Below are positions 55,467 through 64,000 of a stretch of 64,000 nt of DNA, piece by piece. The notes below the pieces were generated by a model, which saw only the letters and a list, made by a program, of their open reading frames with translations, was not told the DNA's origin and ran no database searches. Positions within the stretch are counted from its first letter, which is position 1; every line of letters begins with the position of its first letter. The DNA is from Diplodia intermedia (Eukaryota; Ascomycota; Dothideomycetes; Botryosphaeriales; Botryosphaeriaceae): contig JAKEKT010000035.1 of the NCBI GenBank assembly GCA_021495925.1, forward strand, positions 266,168 through 330,167. Reading direction: 5' to 3'. The position numbers and the translations under genes are program-made.

Positions 55467-57471
55467 AGAGAATAAGATGGGAGGAAACAACGACGGCGAG
55501 GAAAAATTGAAGATGGTGGTGGGGCGGAGAGAAGGAAATTGTTGAAGAAGAAAAAAGAGTCAGATGTCTGTTTTCAAGGGCTCAGAGGAACGGAAAGGAA
55601 TGGAAGAAAGGGTTCTGGACCGGATGCCTCACGCGTGGCAGGGCAGGGCTGATCATCGTGACGGTCGGCTTGTTGCCGCTCGATGCTGGCTGCGGCCTTT
55701 TGAGCGTATGGTCGACAAGAAACCCCAATTGGAGTGAGGGAAACGAAAAAGAATTCTGGTTTTATTGGTCTTCCGCGTCACGGAGTTCTGGGGGTGGTAA
55801 CGTTTTCATCGCAAAGCAAAGCTCCTATATTTGGACGATCTTCCCTCAACACTGCCTAGATGACAGGAAGTACACCAAGGAGCCATTTTCCTATAAGCTT
55901 ATTAATTCTCAGTAATTGTGCAGTTATCTGCCTCGCGGTGGAATAGAGTCGGCATGATACCCAATATCATAATTTCTCCGAAAGCTCTCTTTTCGGAGTG
56001 AGAGAAGATTTGCAAAGTCCTGCGTTTAACGCAATCTACCACAAGTCGAAACTAACGTCAAGTGCGAATCTCCCAATATGAGGAGACTTCACCAAGTGCT
56101 ATAATAGAGAGAGGGTGGGCAGATGAAAAGTCTCAACCACCCCGGGTTTCTGGCAATCCCAAACGAGCCGATCACGTCTCCACCGATCACGCCTCCACCG
56201 ATCACGCATAACCGATCGGGGTCGGAGCTTGTAAGTGGGCCAGAAGGAACATCCACATAAACGGTATTCTCAGTTCGTGTCCTGTTAGTCCGAACCCCTA
56301 CGTGCGAAGTAAACACTTTAAATAAAAACACCTATCTACAACCCTGCTATATCTGCTCGACCGGTAGTAAGAAATTAGAATAAAGTTCATTAAATGTCGA
56401 TAGTCTAGTAATAAGGACGAAGCCCCTAGGGAAGGGAAGAAAAGTAGATGCTAGTGGAGCAACATTCCAGCATAGCCTAGACTTCTGTCCTCATATGCAA
56501 GCGGCATTTGACAAGAACGAACGACATTACAAGAGATATGCACTTTATCCAGGGTATTAATACAATTAATGTCAGGGAGACCAGTGCACAAAAGCTTCGA
56601 AGGTGGAAAGCAAGAGATCAATAATAAATGAGTACAGCGACCGGTTATTCCATGTTCGCTGTTCCAAAGTAATAAGAAAGGCATCAGAAAAATCAATCGC
56701 TTAAGATAGTACAGACCAGACGCATGCATGAGCCGGATAAAAAAGGGGGCGAATAAGACAAACGGGAGAAATAAAAGTGGAAGCAAGTAGACTCCTGACC
56801 AATCTTGTCCCAGTGAAAGATGGTTTACGCCGAGCCCAAGATCGAAAAACAGAGTCACTGAAAAGCTCCCCAGGTTTGCTCCCCTTTTTGTGTCAGCCCC
56901 GAGACCATGCGCCTGAGTCTATACCGACAAATCCCAACCGTAGTGACCGGCTTTCCCAAAGCCCCCAATAACGACCGACGGTGACAAACCAAATCAAAAT
57001 CAACATGAAGAACCATAAAAGCCGAGAAAATACTCAATAAACAAGAACTCAAAACACAGCCAAGGTAGAACAGGCTTCAAGCCCTAGACACCAAAGACAA
57101 TTGGCGAGAAGGGGCATGAGCTTGAAGGTGAGAAGGACTCGAAAGATCAGCCGCCGTGAGGCGAAGGATCTTCTGCTGTCCAAAGAAACTAGGTGAAATG
57201 GAATCGAACCGCTTGGACCAAAAAGTGCGCCTAAGCCAAATTGCTCCGGGGTTACCTCCGCCTCCAGAGCGGTAAAGTCGTGGTGTGAGTGTTGTGGGGG
57301 TATCATTCGTGGTCGTAGCGGTCGTGAATCGGAATGCGCTTGTCATATCATGGCGCTCATCCCGCTCTCATCCGATGTTGCAAACGCCTGCCAGAAGACA
57401 TGCGAAAATGACGCGTAATGTCAATGGTAATTGCACTTGCAATATAGGTAGCCAGCTGTACTGGGTATCGC
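55467..57471. other. 2 kb gene-free interval between BUD31 and the forkhead gene
   Basis: The two genes converge here, so both 3' flanks lie in this interval. Composition is AT-richer than the genes. A tRNA-like B-box at about 57202-57212 (minus strand) does not fold into a tRNA. A short tandem repeat at 56168 is listed separately. Nothing else recognised. Confidence 0.5.
56168..56211. repeat. 15-bp tandem repeat, nearly three copies
   Basis: CCGATCACGTCTCCA at 56168 is followed by CCGATCACGCCTCCA at 56183 and a partial CCGATCACG at 56198. No gene overlaps. Confidence 0.85.
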
Positions 57472-59661
57472 TCAGTGCAAAGTCGTGTGGCTCCGGCCGA
57501 ATCCAGGCCTGGACTTCTTGGTCGGGCTCTCAAGCTGCAGCGGGCGAGCACCGATCTTCTGGAAGCCCTGGAGGATGTCAAAACCTGGCTCCTCATCATC
57601 GTAAAGGTCGATACCGAAGAGGTCATCGGCCTTGGATGCGCCAGGAGTCTTGAGAGGACTAGGAGCCGCCGACGTCCTTCCAGCGAAGAAGTCGGACAGA
57701 CTCTTCTTATGTGACGGCGGCTTGAGCCATTGCTTCGATGACTCGGGCGTCGCGATGTTGGCGCGCGAGCCCGTAATGTCAGCGAGGATGCTTGAAGAGG
57801 TCATAGCACGAGCACTGGAAGGTCGCTTGACGGAACGCTTCTCGGGCGAACCGCGAGAAGATCGGGCTTGCTGCAGCGGGCTGTCATTGAACACATCGAA
57901 GTTCTCGGCGAAGTGATCTTCCAGGAGGTTGAAGTTTTCCTCATCAGGCAAGTTGAAAGCGGGGCTCCAGGGGTTCACATCAGCAAGCAAACCAAGCGTC
58001 TTATCCGGGGACCCAACCAGCTCACGGACACGGTCGCGGTGGTTACGAAGGTTTGTGTTGGGGGAGATGGACGCAGGGGGCCTTGCGGGCTTCTTGAAGA
58101 CGATGGCAGGTGTGAGTGGTGCCGCAAACTCGAATGGGCGGAAAGGTGACGACGACGGGTACCCGTTGCCCGGCTGCTTCAGGAGAGGATGGCTCTTCGT
58201 GGGACTGTCGTACGACGACCCACGCATCCGCGCGATTTCTTCTTCGGCGCGACCACGCTTGTGCGCTGGCCGGTCAAGATCCGCTTCCGAAGTGGGCATG
58301 GCCCCAAGGGGATGGTGACCTTTGACAGCCGATGACTCGATGGACGAGTAGTACCCGCTGTCACCCAAAGTGGAGAACTTGCGCTTCCGACCGCCGGAAC
58401 GGTCCGTGGACGACGGGCGTCGTGCGCGGGGAGGGGTCCCCTCGTGCAGCGACCGAGACATAGGTGGTGGAGGCGAAGAGTGGATCTCAGCTGGGGGCGG
58501 CGGTGAAGAACGCAGGGCGTGCGACGAAGGCGGCGGCTTCTCATTTTCATTGTCCCCGGCATCCTGTCCGTCGTGAATCGCCGGATCCGAGGCAGGGATA
58601 GTAGCATCAGATGACAGCTCAGTCTCATCGGGGAATTTGCTCGAGTCGATGCTTTCGCCAATAGGAGTGGACTGGAGCGGGAACGCTGACACTGCTGGTT
58701 GCCTTGACGACGGTGCGGTTGATGGTCTCAGGATATCGCCGTGATAAGCCTGCAGGAAGCTAGGGTCTCCTGGGTTGGTCATACGGCGGGGCTTCTCCTT
58801 CATGAACTGGCGCTCAAGACCGGGTTCGATTGCCCAATAATTGCCTTTGCCAGGGTCGTCCTTGGGACGTTCCTGTTTGATGAAAGCTTTGTTGAGGCTG
58901 AGGTTGTGCCGAATGCTGTTCTGCCACCCGGTCTCACCGGCGCGGTAGTAACTGAATGTCTCGGAGATCCACTTGTAGATCTGTGCCAGAGTGAGTCGTC
59001 TCTGTGGCGCGCGCAAGATTGCCATGCCAATGAGGGTGGCATAGCTGTATGCCGGCTTGGTGCCATCATCCTCGATGGGCGGCATCTCACTAGGTGAGGG
59101 GAGAGGCTTCGGGTCGTCATCCTGAGGTTTTGACGACTTCTTCGCGTTACGGTCGCGCAGCGGCGCTGCATCCATGAGCTGGCGCTTTGACTGATTCTTC
59201 TGGTAGGTAGGATCCGAGTATTGAGGGAAGCTGTTGGCGTAGATGGCGGCATAGTCGTTCTCCTTGTCCGTGGTGCCGGTCGAGTGGAAGGTGGTGAAGA
59301 GGGCATTCTGCGACTTTCGCGCGCGAAGGTCCGGCTGGGATGCCTTTCTCTTCAGAGGCGAGTCGGTGGTGAAGTCATTGTGGCGGGGTGGGGGGATGGA
59401 GATGGAGTTGATGTTGCTCTCAGCCAGAGCGTGCGGGGCTGGCGAGCTGGACTCAGGCCCCAGCGGTTTGCGCGGCGACTGTGCGCTCCCCTCCGAGTGC
59501 GAGGGGTTGAGGAGGGTGTGGTGGCTCGACGACACATCGGTTACGGGTCCGAGGGCTGACAGCAGGGCGGCTTCGGCTTCGGCGACTTCATGGTGGTCGA
59601 ACGAGGTGACGGGATCCTGGAAAATCTGCAGCGGCGCCTGCTGGCGACGCGTCGCAGCCAT
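57472..59661 (-). CDS. Forkhead transcription factor (Hcm1/Sep1-like)
   Basis: A single open frame of 729 residues without introns. The forkhead DNA-binding domain is at about residues 200-300: GTKPAYSYATLIGMAILRAP, LTLAQIYKWISETFSYY, TGWQNSIRHNLSLNKAFIK and GKGNYWAIEPGLERQF; WQNSIRHNLSLN is the recognition helix. There is no FHA domain, so it is not the Fkh1/Fkh2 type; layout fits Hcm1/Sep1-like regulators of cell-cycle and septation genes in the nucleus. The C-terminal half is disordered, rich in Ser/Pro with many SP/TP sites (potential CDK sites) and a basic KRKASQP motif upstream. The N-terminal start MAATRRQQAPLQIFQDP looks natural. Its upstream region is long and gene-poor. Confidence 0.93.
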   Translation of the reverse strand: MAATRRQQAPLQIFQDPVTSFDHHEVAEAEAALLSALGPVTDVSSSHHTLLNPSHSEGSAQSPRKPLGPESSSPAPHALAESNINSISIPPPRHNDFTTDSPLKRKASQPDLRARKSQNALFTTFHSTGTTDKENDYAAIYANSFPQYSDPTYQKNQSKRQLMDAAPLRDRNAKKSSKPQDDDPKPLPSPSEMPPIEDDGTKPAYSYATLIGMAILRAPQRRLTLAQIYKWISETFSYYRAGETGWQNSIRHNLSLNKAFIKQERPKDDPGKGNYWAIEPGLERQFMKEKPRRMTNPGDPSFLQAYHGDILRPSTAPSSRQPAVSAFPLQSTPIGESIDSSKFPDETELSSDATIPASDPAIHDGQDAGDNENEKPPPSSHALRSSPPPPAEIHSSPPPPMSRSLHEGTPPRARRPSSTDRSGGRKRKFSTLGDSGYYSSIESSAVKGHHPLGAMPTSEADLDRPAHKRGRAEEEIARMRGSSYDSPTKSHPLLKQPGNGYPSSSPFRPFEFAAPLTPAIVFKKPARPPASISPNTNLRNHRDRVRELVGSPDKTLGLLADVNPWSPAFNLPDEENFNLLEDHFAENFDVFNDSPLQQARSSRGSPEKRSVKRPSSARAMTSSSILADITGSRANIATPESSKQWLKPPSHKKSLSDFFAGRTSAAPSPLKTPGASKADDLFGIDLYDDEEPGFDILQGFQKIGARPLQLESPTKKSRPGFGRSHTTLH

Positions 59662-62600
59662 GGTGGGCGAGGGCGAGGACGGAAAGTCGGGCGTGGCCAG
59701 CTCAGCAGAGCAGATGACGCGTGCGAACGCGAGAAAAATCGGGAACTGATGCCTGGTGGTGGGGATGGGCGCGGCTGAGTGCGCTGGGGTGGAGCGTCTG
59801 ATTGCGGTGCGGGTAGCGGCGGGAGAGCGGCGTTCAAGTGGAGATATCTGGCTGCGCAGCGGCGGCAGGTCGAAAGGCTTTCTTGGAGGCGGAGGTGCGG
59901 CGATCTAGACGTCGTGCGGCTGTGTGAGCACGGCGAATTCTTCAGAGAAGAAAGGGAGCGGCGTCTCACGAGCTGCGCGGCTGCTGGAGATCTCGCTTGG
60001 GGGACGGCGCCAAGACGCTCGGGCGGGCGATGAATGAGCTCACAAGAAGCGCGGCTTAAGCTCGGCGGCAGCGTGGGGCGCAAGGGGTGCGGAGGGCGCG
60101 AGGGCGACTGCAATGCGCAAACGAGGAAATTGGAGTGCCGGCGGAGAGCGAGCGCACGGCAGAGGCAGAGGTGAGGGGATAGATAGACGGGTGACTGCAG
60201 CGCGGATATGCTCGATTCTTAGGTAGGGCGTGTCGCAGGTGGGGACGCGGCTTGGACCACTTATGCCGCCTGTGCGCCGTCCAAAGCGTTGCTCTCGCCC
60301 GCATGCCAGCTGGCAGCCGTTCGCCTTCTGAGGCACTAACGCCGCCGTGGCTAGCGTATGACGCGCTGCAAGGGCGGCATGCCCGTCAGGCCACAGGCCG
60401 AGTTACAGGCACCCTCGTAATAGCACACCAAGCGTCAATCCAAGGCTAACCGCATCGACGATTATTGGCGCCCCGTCGCGATGGCGCGAAAGCAGCGCGA
60501 AGATTGCGCGTGGGCGCCGCTGGGTGCGCGGCTAACGCATGGATGATGAAACCGCTGTGGCTCTCCCCCGCATCGGCCGCCGCTCCGTCGCACGCTGGCG
60601 AGCCATTCACGCGCCCCCGTTCGAGTACCTACGCCGTGCAGATGTGCCGGCGCGTCGCGTCCGCGCTGCGGGCAGCTATCAGACTCTCGCGCATCCGTGG
60701 AGCCGCCGCAGATCCGCTCGACTCGACAGCTGATCGCGAGATCCCCACCGGCGCGCCTCGAAGCATCCACGCGCGCCGTTAGCAGAGCCAAAGATAGCAG
60801 GCCGCGCCCGTGCGATTGTCACGATAGGAAGAAAAATGGAGGGAAAAGCGTTCGCGCAGCGTTGGCTGACCGTCAGCCTTGCCAACGCAGGCCAGGCCCT
60901 ACCGGCTGGCCCCGAGCATGGGCGCCGACTGGGCGGAGCAGGCAACCTCGCTGCCCGAACGGGTAACCGTGCTCAGTCATGAGGGCTGCACGAGGAAGCT
61001 GCGGATGGGCGGTGCGAGTCAGACCTGGAGGTACTGTGCCGCGTGAGAGCTGCCAAGCGGATCCAGCCATTGACTGTTGCGAGAGCGTGCGCGCAAGCAT
61101 GGGTCCCACGGTTCCGCTTTTTCCTTGTTGGACTTCCCCTCTTCCATGTCCGGTTGGGAAGCCGCCGGTCAAGCCTCATCCGCGGCAGTGATGCGCCGGG
61201 GTCTTCAGCTGGAACTGTGCGGCACAGCAGCTAGTGTGTCCCAGTGTGCGAACAAGACGAGAGAATCCTTAGAGCGATGCGCGCAAGGGCTCTCCGCCTC
61301 GTCCGGAGCAGGCCGTCGTTGCCCGTGGATCTCCAGCACGGCCCTGGACATCACGTTTGGCATGCCATGTGGCCACACATGCAGCATGGTCACCAGGTAC
61401 CGCGGATTGCAGTCGGACACAGGCAAGAGGATCACGAAAAGCCGGCCCGCCGTGTGGTGTTGGAGCTTAACCAGTTCTCCGGGAATCCCTCCAACACCAC
61501 CTACTTCCCTATCAAGAATGGTTGGTTCAGCTGAGGGAACACTCTCTCCCCGGCGCCTGTGTCCACATGCTCGTGCGCAATTGTCCGTCTTGCAGCCGCC
61601 CCCATGTTGCAATGCCTGCGAAGCGAACTGACGTTGCACGGTTGAGGTTGTATGCCAAACTGTCTACCTATAGCCACTCTCGCACAACTACCCTTAAACA
61701 CGAGGCTCGAACACCAATAGACACGGGCGCACAGTGTCTTTCTCTCGCGAAACTGGACGCCGTTGACGCAGGTGCATGGTCCCGACTGGCGCCACAAAGT
61801 CGATGCACACAAGAGCGACGTGCAGAAGCGCCGCGGGCCACTGCAGCGGTCAATGCAACCGACGCGAATCAATCGCCCCTCACGCGTCGCACGACGGCAC
61901 TTCCGCTCCACGCGGCAAAAGCGATGGGCTTGCCTGATCCGCGTTTGACATCATATCCGACGCTCGTTCTTCACCGTCTCCAGAGATGGGCAACTCTAAT
62001 CCTCAAATCCCCGCGGTTAAACGGTGCATACGAGCTCCCCGTCCTCCCTACAGTCAATGCGCATTTCTTCTAGAACATCTCCTTTTTTTCTACCGTGATC
62101 AGTATAAGAAGAAGCCCGATTCCCGCACCCGCATCTCAGACAACCTCGGCCAGATCCTGCTATCTGATCAAGATCGGGGCAATAATACCCAACGACAGAC
62201 GACGCGTCTTCGGCCGTCCATGCGCTGGCACGCGGCTTCCTTTCCGCTCCATCGCATCGGACCATGAGAGCCACACGCCGTCGGGCAGACCTGAAAATCC
62301 GAAATCACCCGTGCAAGCGCTGTGACTCTTCTCTCGCCGACCAACAGATGAATGGCCACGTATATGCGGACAGAAATTCAGTCACAAATCCACGGCCCGT
62401 CACAGCTGCTTGAACAGCCAGAGTAATTAAACACACAGCGAATCATCACTACTAGATAGCGATAAGGACACCAGAGTCGAATCCAGGCTCTCAGCACGCT
62501 AACGCCACCGACGTCCGCCACAAATGTGCCACTTCAGCTCGTGGCTCCACCAAAAAAGCCAAATCATCGGGAGCCGTACCGGTACCTGGCGCGTGGGTTT

Positions 62601-63919
62601 CAACGCGTACTGACATGTACCATACGACTGCACCATCTAGCGTCCCGATGTTCCTTTGAGCTCTTGTCCCCCCACCTACATGGGCAGTAAAAACGAACGT
62701 CCTGAGGTGGATGTAATTCTTGTGGGCCCTTCTACGTCGGTAGTTGAAGCAAGAGTCCTGACGCAGATGAGCGTTGTTGGACTTTACATGCGGTACGGAC
62801 ATAGGATCCATCCACTCGTGAGTAGAGTGCATTATTTGTGGACTCGGTTTTTGCAACCCCGCCTTGGTCCCATGAACGAGGGTGTTTTGCCGGGCCCGGC
62901 ACATCAACCAATACGCTAAGGGCATCGGGTACCTAGTTAGCCTCACTTCCCAACTACTTATCGCAACCCAACCAACAGCGACGGAGACGCCCTCTGTCCA
63001 TGCCCGGCATGCTCACGAACGCTTCCGCCTGAAGTCTCTGCTCGATGGTCTACGTCACTAAGGAAAGCTGGTCAGCGGCAGCAATCGCTCCGCGGTAATT
63101 CATCAGCGTGCATCTTCTACGCCGTATCGTTACGTCTTAGCTTCAAACCCCGGAAAGCGCTTTCAAATACAAAGGCACATAGACAGTCTTCACTCCAAAA
63201 ACTTTTCATGTCGTTCGGCTGGGTTTCCGGCCGTTCAGCAAGACTGAGTGATATATCCTGAGAAGCAATCTGTCTCTGGGACATGACGTGTCGAAGCTTC
63301 CGTCCAGGTCACGTTTCTCACTTTACAAGAGCTACACGGCTGTTGTTACGTCGTCCAAGAACGAAGAGGGCTTCTTCCACCGACTTCATATCGAAGTATT
63401 GGTCGAGCCGAAGGGTGTCGCTATCTATCCGATTACTCTACCACTCACTTACGATCTCTAAGGTCAACTTGTACATGGAACCGCCCTTCAGCAGGTTCTC
63501 TCATTCCGGAACAGAAGTAACAACAAAAAAGAGGAGAGACAGGCAGAGCGGCGGTGAAGCCCGCCAGGGTCGCGTCGAGGGAAACCGACCACATGAGCAA
63601 GGCACACCAATCAGAACTGCAGGAAGAAAAAAAAAAATCACAATTAGACCATCGCCGAAAAAATCGCCTTCCCTACCCCGGCAAATCTCGATCGATGAAG
63701 AACTTGGAAACGAACGATCGCCTTGCAGCTTGCTCGCCCTGCGAGGCGGCAAAAGAGAGTAGTTCCCGCCCAATTGTTCTCCTTTCCTCCCCTCCCCTCC
63801 CCATCGCCCGGTCTGGACTCGGTGGAGTTTCGAAGACCCTGTGGCTTGTCTTCTTCTCTTGCCCTTTCCCTCCCCCACCACCCCCCCTCGTGGCCGCCAA
63901 CCAACACCACACATCCCTA
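59662..63919. other. 4.2 kb gene-poor region upstream of the forkhead gene
   Basis: GC-rich near the forkhead start, grading to mixed sequence. It holds the forkhead promoter and leader. Several frames of 100-190 codons are open on both strands but none resembles a family or has splice support. Toward the right end a C-rich and T-rich stretch is the 3' flank of the gene entering from the right. No RNA gene recognised. Confidence 0.4.
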
Positions 63920-64000
63920 CTAGCGCCCCCCCCCCGGCGCAACCAACACCGGCACAAACGGCTGGTCATACGTATGCTCGCGCCAGATGTAAAACGCGTC
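63920..64000 (-). CDS. C-terminal fragment of a gene continuing beyond the window
   Basis: From the right edge the minus strand reads DAFYIWREHTYDQPFVP, then VLVAPGGGR and a TAG at 63922-63920. Codon usage and amino-acid mix look like real protein, and nothing upstream is visible. The three terminal Gly codons lie in a ten-C homopolymer (63926-63935), so the exact end depends on its length. I cannot name the family from 26 residues. Confidence 0.45.
   Translation of the reverse strand, partial: DAFYIWREHTYDQPFVPVLVAPGGGR

Noticed and set aside
57180..57280. tRNA-like B-box (GGTTCGATTCC) on the minus strand
   Set aside because: The flanking bases do not form a T stem, and no A-box, anticodon or acceptor stem could be fitted.
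61077..61639. Overlapping 144- and 184-codon frames on both strands
   Set aside because: No family resemblance, mutual overlap, and GC-rich composition explain them.
62460..62515. Second tRNA-like B-box (GGATTCGACTC) on the minus strand
   Set aside because: T stem does not pair and no cloverleaf could be drawn.
1..64000. Biosynthetic gene cluster, CRISPR array or complete transposon
   Set aside because: No polyketide or peptide synthase, terpene enzyme or cluster transporter; no regular repeat-spacer pattern; no intact transposase or paired LTRs were recognised.

Overview
The window is nuclear DNA from a filamentous ascomycete (Pezizomycotina; a dothideomycete-like fungus is my best guess, without proof). 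Evidence: genes are split by short introns (about 48-170 nt) with CTRAC-type branch points. The gene set is typical of filamentous fungi: a CCG-9-like trehalose synthase, a Ste12 with two C2H2 fingers, DUF5572-like and DUF3176 families. Genes lie on both strands with independent promoters. No operon, bacterial feature or CRISPR array is visible.

Layout. 0.2-2.5 kb: CCG-9-like trehalose synthase (+). 3.1-3.6 kb: a short spliced orphan gene (-). 3.6-7.5 kb: no recognisable gene. 7.5-9.8 kb: the regulator Ste12 (-), followed by a 9.5 kb gene-free stretch. 19.3-23.5 kb: compact block of the decapping nuclease RAI1 (-), a small conserved fungal protein (+) and GET4 (-). 24.4-27.6 kb: decayed island beginning with an intron-containing tRNA-Gly(CCC), then retrotransposon debris and a frameshifted DUF3176 membrane-protein pseudogene. 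28.3-33.8 kb: a zinc alcohol dehydrogenase (-), two divergent F-box-like genes, and the ribosome-assembly factor BRX1 (-).

34.7-43.2 kb: the chromatin remodeller INO80 (+) and the mitochondrial tRNA-modifying enzyme MTO1 (+). 43.7-51.6 kb: a second zinc dehydrogenase (+), a multi-pass membrane protein (+) and a long disordered protein ending in DnaJ-like CXXCXGXG motifs (+). 51.9-55.5 kb: dense housekeeping cluster of HIS3 (-), RPC19 (+), the complex I LYR subunit NDUFA6 (-) and BUD31 (+). 57.5-59.7 kb: a forkhead transcription factor (-) with another gene-poor upstream region. The last 81 bases hold the C-terminus of a gene entering from the right (-).

The genes do not form a pathway; most are conserved housekeeping functions. 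The most unusual points are: (i) two neighbouring decayed genes each frameshifted by four bases creating TACATA, which matches a Tc1/mariner-type excision scar; (ii) an 8-nt exon in RAI1, a 6-nt exon in the second dehydrogenase and a 12-nt terminal exon in NDUFA6; (iii) stop-free introns of 3n length in RAI1 and RPC19; (iv) an in-frame skippable zinc-finger exon in Ste12; (v) a 36-nt imperfect inverted repeat carrying CCAAT boxes. I did not find a clearly new multi-gene system.
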